Position numbers and translations under genes: made by a program. Positions 47,783 to 59,700 of a stretch of 64,000 nucleotides of DNA are shown here, piece by piece; the first letter of the stretch is position 1; each line of letters opens with the position of its first letter. The notes below the pieces were generated by a model that searched no databases, was not told where the DNA came from, and was given only the letters and a program-made list of their open reading frames with translations. This stretch comes from Diphasiastrum complanatum (Eukaryota; Streptophyta; Lycopodiopsida; Lycopodiales; Lycopodiaceae): contig CM055114.1 of the NCBI GenBank assembly GCA_029204225.1, forward strand, positions 19,333,273 to 19,397,272. The letters run 5' to 3'.

Positions 47783-50700
47783 CAACGATTGAGGTATTAT
47801 CATTGTGTGCCATCCTGACACTCATTACTCACGCTACATCAAGGAAGAAGAAGGCATGCCCTCCTGTCAAAGAAGGGATGGTTGCGATTTGTGAGATTTC
47901 TTCATCCTCATCCTCATCTCCCCCACCACCTTCCTCATGCTCCTCCTCTTCTTCTTCTCCTTCTGCTCTATCTTCCTCATTTCCTATCTCTCCTTCCTCT
48001 TCTTCATTTGCTTTTTCCTCTTCTTCTTTGCCCATAAATCCAATAACTCCCCTTAGCTCTTATTCTCAAGAACCCTACACTCCCACAAAGGCAATGGAGT
48101 CCTATCTTGCCTCTAACTTGAGTGTGCTATTACAGGATTTTCAAGGTATGAAGACAGAATTACACATGGTAAAAACTGAGATGTTTGCTCTCGAGGAAGC
48201 CAACACCAAGCTGCAACAAGAAATAGATCTTTCGAGAAAAGAATTTAAGTCCCAGCCTCTTCTTGCTACACCACCATCGCACAAACTCAAAGAATTGGAG
48301 GACAAAATCGAGAAGCAGAAGGAGGAAACCCTTTCTTGGGCAACAATTATCAAAAAAGGTAACAAACCAAGTGCCCCTATTTCTTCGGTCATTTGAGTCT
48401 CTTTCAGAAGAGAGATCTAGGGAGCAAAAAGCATACAATGTTCGAGTAAGGGGCATTCCAAACACAAAAAATGCTCTTGAAGAAGCAAAAGGTTTCCTTG
48501 AAACTACACTTGGGCATCACAATCGAGATATAGATTCAACATGGAGAACAACCGGAGATGATGCTACCCTCATCATCCGTTTTACATCCTTGGAGAGCCG
48601 TCGCGATGCTTTGCGTTGTAGAGCCAAGCTATGTGGTTCTCAAATATATATGGACGATGATCTTACGTACATATAGGTTGAGGAAAGGCGTAAAGCCTTC
48701 CAAGAAGCTAAAATGACAGGTAGACGTCTTATCTACAGGGATGGTCGAATCCGATACATTGACAATGTGTCTAAGGATGCTGAAAAATAGGGAATTGGGG
48801 TCCCCAGTATTGGGAGCATATTGGGGCCCCATCCACACCGCTTGCAGATTGGGGTTTGGAATTGCAACGAGATACATTCATCGTCCATTGCTGGTGATTT
48901 GATCGACTTCATTGGTGAGAGAGATCTATTACTTTTCATGGAGACTCATGAGAGTCAGGAGAGGGCTTTACCGACTTTTCCAGGATACAGATGGGACTCG
49001 GTCTATCGACATGAGGTGAGATCTACTAGTGGGAGGGATTCTGGTGGGGTCGCTTGCCTATATAGGGAGTCACTGCATCCTATTTTTGAGCTCATCAGCC
49101 ATGATGAACACTCACGGTACATTTGGTTCCGCATTGACGCGCATAGCGTTGGTTCTCTTTGTTGAAGCTTGTTATTTCCCTCCGGTATCTTCTTCCTTTG
49201 TGGAGGGTATTGGTTCACCCTACATTGATCTCTATACAGATATTATCAGATATGCAGAGCGAGGTTTCACGGCAGACAGATTTTTATGATTCTATGGACC
49301 AACTTCGTGTACGTGCCCTTGATGGAGATGACTTGTGTGTTACTAGGATTTTTGAGGACATTTTGGGCCCCATTACCACCTATGGCGAATACTTATTGCA
49401 ATTAGGAGAAGTTGGCCATTATTAATGGTTTAACTTGTTGGCCCGACTCGGGCAGATACACCTGCCATCCCCACAGTTGTGGCCATGATGTTGTTGATTA
49501 CCTTATGGGATCACCATCATCCATTTCACTCATCCATGATTTTCGTATCTCTCCTACCACTCTCTCTGATCATTCCTTCCTTTTCTTTAACCTTGGTACT
49601 ATTTCTTTGCCTCGACAGTTCTCACCCCCACCATTGTCTCGTGCAACCAAATACATTTTTGACCACTCACTCGCATCTACCTATCAGCATTCGCTTACCC
49701 CACTGCTCCACATTCTCCCACATCATAGCTCGCTTGAAGCGCAAGCTTCCTTCCTTAACACAACACTCCATACGGCTGCCGCTGCTTCCTTCCCTTATAG
49801 ACCCCATCATAACAAACAAAAACAAAACACCAAGCCTAGATCGGTGTGCCCACCTTGGTATGACGATGAGTGTCGTTCCCACCATCACCTTGTCACACAT
49901 GCTCGCATACACACACCTCATCTCTTGCAATCCACACGTCATCTCTTTACCCGCTTACTCCGTCGTAAGAAACGAGCATATGATAGCTTGGAAGAGCGAC
50001 GACTTATTGGTCTTCTCTATAGTTCTTCCACAGGCGCATTCTGGCGTGAGTTCATTCCCCGTCCTCCACCTCCGCTCCTTGATGATCTGCGCATTTGGAC
50101 TGATTATGCCATTGCCTTATATACCATTGATACTGACACACCTATTTCCATCTCCCCTAGACCTTCTGAGTTTACCTTCTTCACTACTGATATGGTCCAC
50201 AATGCCATCAAGAAACTGAACACCAGTAAAGCCAGGGATATTGATGACCTTAAATCCGAGCTTTTAATCCATGCTGCTGATTTACTATCACCTCTCCTAG
50301 CCACTCTACTCAATCAAGCCCTTGTCTCCAGTTTTCCTTCTTCTTGGTGCACCAACATCATCCATCCCATACATAGAAATGGTGATCCCATGAATCCTAG
50401 TAACTATCGGACTCTTATGATTGGGCACGTTATCACGAAGTTGTATGGCATTATTCTTCAATCAGCTGTGAGTACTGAGGCAGAGACCAGGAGATTGCAT
50501 GCTATGGGCCAAGCTGGATTTAGAGCCCATTATTCTACTACAGATCATATCTTTACACTCAGAGCCATTATTGAGGAAGCTCGGCACCGGCGAGAGCCAG
50601 TTTATTGTTGCTTCGTTGACTTCAGGAAAGCCTTCGACTCTACCCCACGCTCCTTACTCATTCAGCGGATACGAGACCTTGGTTTCTCTGATGACATAGT

Positions 50701-53700
50701 CCTAGCAGTGATGGCACTTTATGAGAGAGTATTGGGATGTTTTCGGAGTGACAGAGGTATTGGAGAGGGTTATTGAGCAGTGTGGCGGATTTGGTTGCGG
50801 ACTTGGAGACATCTTGATCGCTATTCTTCTTTATGCAGATGATGTGGTTCTACTTTCACCTACTAGAGAGGGGCTACAGAGACAAATTGATCGTCTTCAT
50901 GGTTTCTGTTCCCGATGGGGCCTAGGGGTGAACATTGCGAAGACCAAGGTGATGGTCTTCAACACTTCCAGGAGCTTTATGTTGAGACAGGAGCTCCTTT
51001 TTGACAGTCAGCCACTGGAGATTGTGCAGCTTCTAGTAGGCTTGGGAAAGGCCATGCTTCCCTTGCCCAGATGGAGAGGTTTTACTTCCGTAAGTCCAGC
51101 TTTTTGACACCATTGTTTCTCCTACAGCCCTATATGCATCAGTTGTATGGTGCACTGCTTTTACTTCATCTGACTGGGCCAGTATCTCGCGATTATAGAT
51201 CACTATGCTTTTATGCATGATTCAGGCTAAGCCTTCAATTCCACACTAGATCATCCTTGCTGAGTTTGCGGTCCCGCCTATGTACCTTGATGCCCTACTC
51301 CAGGTCATCACATGTATACAGCGCGTCAGTGCGTTCCAGTCTTCTGAGTAGAGATATACTCAGGCTGCTCTCATTTCATCTCAGAGCCTTCACAGTTAGG
51401 GCTACCATTTGGCTTTGTTCTCTCAGGCCTCCAGACTTCTTGGCACACTCGGTATCTCTATCATTTCACTTCTTTATGGTACCCATGACTACATCCGACG
51501 ATTCATCTATAGAGCTTACCTTGATCGAGCATGGCATGGTCAGTTGAGTGTCAAATCCGACTTTTATCGGCTTCATTATTTGGAGACTGATGTATCAGGG
51601 TCCCCACTTCTACCACACTACCTATGCTTTGGATTATCACATGGTCTCAGATTCATATTGATTCAGCTCCGTGTCTCTTCACACCAGCTTGAGATTGAGA
51701 TTGGTCACTTTCAGGGTACCCCACGAGAGGATAGGATCTGCCAGCTATGTTCCCTTGGTGCGGTGGAGACTGAGGAGTATTTTATCTTCATTTGCCCAAC
51801 TTATTATGAGATTCGCGGGAGATACTATTGCTTGTTCAGGGATACACCACTTACTTTGCGCTCACTTGTTACCTATGAGGATCCACGCTGTGTTGCACTT
51901 ATAATCTGAGAGATGCTTCTATTACGACGAGAGCTCCAGCCTCTGCGTCAGACTACTCTAGACACACAACTTCAGATTACCTCCTTTTTCTCCAGACGAC
52001 GCTCTTGACCAGTCTCAGACTCAGATGATGATGTCGATGATGAGGACACAACTTCCCACAGAGATCAGAGGCAATGCACCTCCCAGCATTACCCTACAGC
52101 CACAGACCTATTCGTCCTACCATGAGGAGACGTCCTCCCTACATTCGACGACGACAGTAGATCACAGTTTCACTCCCCACTGCAACTTGTATTACATCTT
52201 TCTTCAGTAGTAGCAGCAGTATCACCATCACCTCCAGGACATGATCTGCGGCTTGCTCCCATTATACATAGTTATTTCTTGCTTTATACCTTTTCGGTTT
52301 AGTTAACACTAGTAATTGTATTTAGATCTATTTTATATGCTTTTCTTTTAGTCTTGGAGACGTTTTTCATACGCTCCCATGTGGTCCACATACTTGATAT
52401 GTACTTATTTGTCTTATATGCCTTTTGGCATGGAAAAGACGTTAATAAAGCTTTCCGTCCGTCCGTCCGTCCGTCCGTCTCTCTCTCTCTCTGCCCTCTC
52501 TCCATGCTCCATCACCCTCTTCGTGGCCAAGAAATAGGGGAGCCCTCGTTCCCTCCTTCAATGCCTGCTCCATCGCTGCCTGATCCCACCCCCTCGCTGC
52601 CTTCTCCTATCTCCTCGTTGACCCTTCCTACCCCTTTCCTGTCTGCTCCTATCTCCTCGCTGGCCGTTCCCACCCCCTCGCTGCCTGCTCCCACTCCCTC
52701 TCTGTCTCCTACCCCTCCCCCCCCCCCCCCCCCTCGCTGGCCCTTCCCACCCCCTTGCTGCCTACTCCTACCTCTCCCACCCCTTCGCTGGCTCCCTCTC
52801 TCTATTCCAACTCCTTGCTGCCCTCTTCTTTGCCTGCCCAGCAGGCACTCAGCCCCCCCTCTTCCTTGGCCCTCTCCTCCCTCCTTGGTTCTCCTGCCCC
52901 CTCTCACTATCCCCTCTCATTCCCTAAAGAAGCCTACTCTCCTACGAAGCCATTTGAACAGTACCTTCTCTCTTGGATGGAGTAGATTACATTGGAATCT
53001 AGCTATCTAGGGATTGAAATGGGTCAAATGAAAACCACAATACAAACTATGGCAACTGAGAAGCAAACTTTGACGGCCCGGACCATCTCTTTGGAAGAGG
53101 CCTTCAGCAGAAAAGAACCAGCCAGCACCACCAACACAAAGATCCAAGAATTGGAGGAACGGATTGAGCAACATAAGGCGGAGACCAAAACATGGGCCTC
53201 TCTATTCAAAGAAGACGGTAAAGAAGGTACACACACTTTCAATAGCGTCATCTCAGCCACCATATCCGAAGAAGAAATGTGGAAGTATAAATCTATGAAT
53301 GTTCGGGTGCAAGGAATTGAAGATACTAAGGCTCCAATTACCGAAGCAACCAGTTTCCTCATGGATACACTTTCCCACCATCACAACGGAATGGAAAGAG
53401 CGTGGAGAACTAACAGAGATCCATCTACACTCATCATACGTGAATAGAGGAGCCGCAAGCTGCCCTTAGGCTACGAGCTAGGCTAAGAGGTACCCTTGTT
53501 TTCATGGACGATCTGGATCAGGTTGGACCACAGGTTGATGGAGTTAGATTGTGACATACTCATGGGTATTTGTTATTTCCCTCCAGAGACACCTCAGAGG
53601 AGGAGTCACCTTTCATGGATATTTCATCGGACATTATCAAATATGAGGATCGAGGATATATTCTTCTAGCTGGGGACTTCAATGCCAGGATTGGGTCTAG

Positions 53701-56700
53701 GCAAACGGAATGATCCACAACAAATACATGCACTTGATTGGGATGGTCTTGGTCTTATACGGCGATCGGCGGATGCAGCAGGTCCAATTACATCATTTGG
53801 GGAGCAGATGCTTCAGTTGGGCGAGGCTCATGGACTGGCCATTTATAATGGCCTTCTTCAACTGCCAGGCTCTGGTAACTACGCTTGCTTCGCACAGTGG
53901 AGGACATAGCTTTGTTGACTATTTCATGGGCTCACCGTCTCTCCTTCACTCCATTTCATCCTTCTCTGTACACCGCACCACTCTTTTTGATCATCCGTAT
54001 CTCTCACTCTCTGTCGGTCATCTCCCCATCACACATATTTTCTCTTCGACCCCTACAGTGAAACCCACATATCGCTACACTTCACATAGCACACCACTAT
54101 CTCGTCGGAGACAGAGATCCGAGGTACCCATAGGCATGATTTAGATGGAGAGGCCGAGATTCCAAATTCCTTCATATATCGGCAGCAGAGACCGTGTCGA
54201 CGGCCAGAGAGACCATCAAATCATAATAGTGAAGGCATGAATACGGTATGGCGCACAACACATGATATTACCACTTTGATTATTCGTTTACCTTCGATGT
54301 AGACATGCTTTATGGAAAAGAGCCAAGTTGTTTGAATTTTCATATATGATGATCTTGCATTCATATAGGTGGAAGAAAGATGTCAAGCCTTCCAAAAAGC
54401 CAAGATATCAGGTAGGCATGTGATTTATCAGGATGGATAGGTTTGTTATCTTGATAGTGCAGATGGCGGCTCTCACCAATAGGGAGTTGGGGCCTTTGGG
54501 CATGGGAGTGTCCCAGGGCCCCGTTCACACCATCTGCGTATTGGAGTTTGGAACTAACTGTAAGTATACATTCATCGTTGACGACTAAAGATATAATTGA
54601 TTTAAGTATAGGGAGAGACATATTTTTTATGGAGACACATGAAAGCCAGGTCAAAGGACTACCTACTTTTTTGGGGATACAGGTGGGATTCGGTAGATAG
54701 GACAAAGATGAGATCCGTGAGTGGTAGAGGTTTAGGTGGGGTCTCATGCTTAGGTTATGGAGTTTATAAGGCATGATGAGTATGCACGATATATCTGGAT
54801 TCACCTTGTAGGCTGTGATATTGGTTTGGACAGTTTTTTCTTTATTGCAGGTTGCTACTTTCCTCCAGGGTCTTCTTCCTTTGCGGAGGGAGGGTTTGAT
54901 TCTCCTTATGTTGATCTTTTTATAGACATCATTGTCGAGGGGATGTTATGGCGATTTTAATGCCAGAACTACCGTGAGACAGATTGAGTTTCATGATACT
55001 GCCGACTAGTTATGCATATGAGCCATTGATTGTGAGTGACATGGGAGTTACCAGGACCTCCGCCAACATATTGGGACCTATCATTGGTTACAATGAGTAT
55101 TTGTTGCAACTAGGCAAAGCCCATGAGTTAGCCATTTATAATGGCCTAGCTTGTTGGCCTGATTTGAGAGCTACATATGGCATCTTTATAGTGCTGGACA
55201 CAGTGTTGTCGACTATCTTATGGGGTCACCATCTTTCATTCTGTTGATATTACATTTCTAGATACTCTCTACTGCTGTTTATGATTACTCTTTTCAATCT
55301 TTCCACTTGGATTCTATCCCCACCTCATAGCCTCCACCCCACCACTTCTCCAATCGTGCACCTAGATATACCTTCACCCACCCCTACATTGAGACTTACC
55401 AAGAGGCCCTTACTTCGCCGTTCATTGCTTCCCACTTGATAACCCATTGAAGTCACAAGCTGACTTCCTCACCACTTCACTTCATATTGCTGCATGAATA
55501 TCCTTTCCATCGAAACCCTATGAACACATATTTAAATTATCTCGCCCTTACATCTCCATGTTGTCTTTGCACGCCTATATGAGCCACTTGTCCATGCTGC
55601 TCGTCGATCTCTTCATCATATACTAGCATTCTACCTTGTAATCGATATTGGGAGAACCAAGCTGTAAATTTATTGCAGTAGCATGGTCCCAACTCTTGTT
55701 AAGTTACTTTTATTTTGCATTTACCTAGAGAATGCTAGCTGGAACTTTTTAGGAATTAGCCATAGTCCCTAGAGAATGTTGTGCGTTTCACCATAATTTT
55801 CTATGATACCCATTGTATAGCCTGAAGGGAGCAACAACAAGCTAGTAAGCTTGATTTTAAAGATGAGAAATCTTTGGGCACTTTTTAGAAGAAAGGGCAA
55901 GAAATTTTTTTTGATGTTAGTTCCCAATTAGGGAAAAAGAAGTGGCCCAATTTGGATAGAGCCGATTTGACAAGGCCAAGAGTGATGGTCTTTGTTTGTT
56001 TTATATAAAGAAGGGGCACCTATAAAGGCTCAAGAAGTTGAGCGGTCAAACCCAATTTTTCAAGGCCCTAGGTTACTCTATTATGTCCTGCATTGATTTA
56101 TCCTTCATGGATGATGTTTGTGAAATTGTTGATTTTAATACGACTATCCTTTGCTCTCTCAATCTCATTGGTATAAATGGATTTGTAGGGGACCAAGTTG
56201 TGGATGTCATTTTTGATGATGGTTCAAAACACAATTTTATCAAATCTAATTTGGTGCAAAAGCTCCAAGTGGCGTACATGCGAAGTGATTGCAAATATAT
56301 GGTGAATATGGTGACAGGCGGAACTATTTTTCATATGCTATGGAGGATTCAAAGTCATGTAGATAGTTCAACTTTCCACATTATGAATATTGATAAAATA
56401 GATGTAATTCAAAAAAACGTTGGCTTTAGTTCAAAAGTGAATCTTTGATAAAGGATAATGTAGCTCATACTCTCTCATTCTTGCATAATGGCTCACTGGA
56501 AGATGCTTGATCTACCTTTTGTATATGTTAATGAAGTTAATCAATGTTTGACTATCATGTGTATCTTTTCGGTCCAAGTTCATCAACAAGTTTTGGCAAT
56601 CGGTCTTTAAGGGACTAGAAACGATCAATAGTCTCTCATGTATTGATCACCCTACATTCAATGGGTAGAGTGAATGTACCAACTAGTCTATGGAAGATAT

Positions 56701-59700
56701 GCTACAAGATATGTTTCATGACGTTAGTTAGATTGGACAAAGTTACCGCGTAATGGTTGAGCTAGAGTACAATGTTGCGAAGCATTTTACCATTGGATAT
56801 AGTCCGCTTATGTTGATGTGTGGCTTTTAGCGTCATTCACCATTTTTTGTCGGGACTCCAAGCTCTCGAGTTGCAAACTGCAAACCATTTTTGGCAAGAA
56901 ATGTTGCAAGTAGCTTTGGCCTAATTACTTCATAACTTTATGACTTTGAAGATGCCATTGTTTAGTTGTTGCCTATAAAAATAGGTGGATTGACCAAATT
57001 TCTCATAACTTTAACCCATAGGTCCCGCGGTACAGGGTACCGCGGATCCTGGTACCGCGGGACCATAGTGGTACCGCGGTACCATGATGGTACCGCGGTA
57101 CCACAATATAATAATATTTCTATTATTTAATATTTTTTTAAATTTCTTTTACCTAAACCTACCTGCCCCCCTCGCATTTCCTCTGAAATTTTTTTGCGCC
57201 CTCTCCACCCTGCCATCGCTACTGGTTTTTCTTGCCTGCCTTTGATTCCTTGCGTCGCCCATCGCCCACGCAACGCCCTGCCTTGCATCTGATTTCCTTT
57301 GCCCTGCATTCGCCCATTTTCAGCGTCTCTCCAACAGCGAACCCTGCTGTTTTTTTTCCAGCAATCCATCCCTCATTTCATCTGCAATGGTGCAATCCGA
57401 CCTTTTCGGTCTGTGGGACGAGGTAGACATTGTCAGGCGGGTTGCCGACAAGGCCAACAAGACCGGTCAGAAGATCGTGCGCTGCCGATACTGTCTCGTC
57501 GAGTTTGCTGCATCCCTCACTCGCCTTAAAGGCCATCTGCTCGGTGTACGCGCCGAAAATGGTGCCGGCATGACCGTCCCCGACAGGCAGCGACTACTGG
57601 ACACCTATGGGCCGCGGCTCGTGGCAGGGGAGAACACCATTTCGGAGGGCGTTCTTCGATTTTGCACCGCTCCTTATGTGGCTAACCCAGAGTTGCTGCC
57701 TGCTTGGCTGGCACGCACGAGGAGAGGGAGTGCATCCTCCTCCGGTCCCTTTGCCCCTTGGACAGTTCTGCCTCACGCACCCCCATCTGCTCAGATTCCG
57801 GTGGATCCCGTCCCATCGCGTCCGCCAGTTGCCACTGCGGTTCCACCACCACTCACTGTTGCTCGCACTCCACCAGTCTACGACTTTCTCATGGACTCTC
57901 CGCCACCCGAGCAGGCCCAGGATGGTACTGGGCGGGCCTTCGAGGATGTGGAAGAGATCCCTTCTTCCTTCCCTTCCCATCCGGATGACCTCCTCAGCCA
58001 GCAGTTTTCGTACCCCATGCCAGATGTTCCCCCTCCACCAGTGCACCCCACCTATGCTGCTGCACCCATCCCTGCCAGTGCATCCCACTCTCCCCATTCC
58101 ACGTCTACAGCCGATGCATCCACCAGTGCCCAGCCTGTCGCGTCATCGTCCATTTCCATCACGGTTGGTGCACCGTGCTGGAGGTCCACCACCCGTCGCC
58201 CACCAGGGAGAGCCCTCGTGCAGCAGACCATTCGCGGCGCGCATCAGCCGCACATGGACAGAGAGGCCACACAGGCCGTGGCCAGTCTGATTTACGAGCT
58301 GAACCTGCCCTTTGCCATCACCGACTCTGAGCCCTTCAGAAGGGCCTTCCGCCTTGCACAGTCTGTCAGCCCTAGCTGGAGAGTCCCTAGTTCAGAGGTT
58401 GTTCGCACACACATGCTGAGGGATAGGGTCGAGTCCTTGTCTAGAGAGATGGAGCCTCTACGTCGGCACTGGGCCACTTACGGTTGCAGCATCATGTCCG
58501 ATGGCTGGACTGATGTCAGGAGGAGGCCGATCCTCAACATACTGGTCTCCAGCTATATGGGCACACAGTTTTTGAGAGCAGTGGATTGCAGCAGGGGGGG
58601 GAGAGTCATATTTGCAGAGTTCATGTTTGATGTCATCAGGTCTTCCATCCTAGCCATAGGCCCACAACATGTCGTCACGGTGGTGATGGACAATGCCACG
58701 AACTGTATTCAGATGGGTGTATTGCTAGAGGCCGAGTTCCCTCATATTGTTCATACCCCCTGTGTAGCCCACGGCATAGACCTTCTGATGGGGGACATTG
58801 GAGCACTTCCCTGGGTTAGAGCCATCGTCTGGGAGGCCCTCTTCCTGGTGACTTTTGTCACCAGAAAGAGGCGTGTTCTTGCCATGTTCCGGGTGTTCAG
58901 CCATCTGGACCTCCGTAAGCCAGCCCCCACGCGCTTTGCATTCGACTTGGTGGTCATCGACCGTTTGATCAGGTGCAGGGCCCAGCTTCTACAGATGGTT
59001 GCCAGTGATCTTTGGGGTGCCAGTACATTTCCGCACACTGAGGATGGGGAGCACTTTTCTTCCACGGTGAGGGGAGACTAGTTCTGGAGGGATGCACAAA
59101 CATTCTCAGGACTGCTTCGACCACTCTACATTGTGCTCCGCATGGCTGACAGCGAGGGGTCGACACTTGGACTGGTGTATGAGCTCATGGACCGGATTGG
59201 ACAGTTCCTGCAGCTGCCCATCTTGCAGCCAGAGAGGTAAGCGGTACAGTGTTGCAATTGACCTTTATCTTTTCAGTACTTGCTAGTTTGTTTTTCTGTC
59301 AATGTTAAGCTTTTTCGTAATGCCCTAAACCACATGCCCCTCACCTGCAGGATGACAGAGCTGAAGTTCATATGGGAGACGCGGTGGAACTACTTCCACA
59401 GGAGTATCCACAGCGTTGCACACATGCTGCATCCCCTCTTCCTCTCTCCGACACAGATCGCAGACAGGGAGCTCGAGGCCGATTGGCTTTAGTACATTCA
59501 TTGGGTGGGTCCACACATAGGTTTGGATCCTATCAGGCTCATGGAGGAGCTCGCTGCATTTCGTTTCGGCATGGGCACGTTCGGTCACCCGACTGCTCAG
59601 GATCCAGAGAGGAGGCAGCTCCCCATTACCTGGTGGACCATGTTCGGCAGCACCTATCCATCCATACAGCGTCTTGCACTGCCGGTCCTTTCACAGGTAT

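Larger units (their letters stand above)
47734..52479 (+). mobile_element. LINE copy 1, near full length
   Basis: Non-LTR retrotransposon, sense to LCMT1. Starts at (CT)n 47734-47779, then ORF1, then ORF2 with apurinic endonuclease, RT and a C-terminal Cys motif, then about 550 bp of 3' sequence with AATAAA (52444-52449) and a (CCGT)n tail at 52454-52479 instead of poly(A). ORF2 is split by stops and an internal deletion. Confidence 0.8.

Noticed and set aside
47535-47825. Minus frame with RERERE run
   Set aside because: Reads across the (CT)n start of the LINE; repeat artefact.
52512-52907. Gly/Arg-rich minus frame of 131 residues
   Set aside because: Complement of the Pro/Ser-rich leader of LINE copy 2; no independent support.
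57594-58290. Overlapping frames on both strands inside the hAT transposase
   Set aside because: GC-rich coding sequence gives open shadows; only the 57387 frame has BED and hAT motifs.
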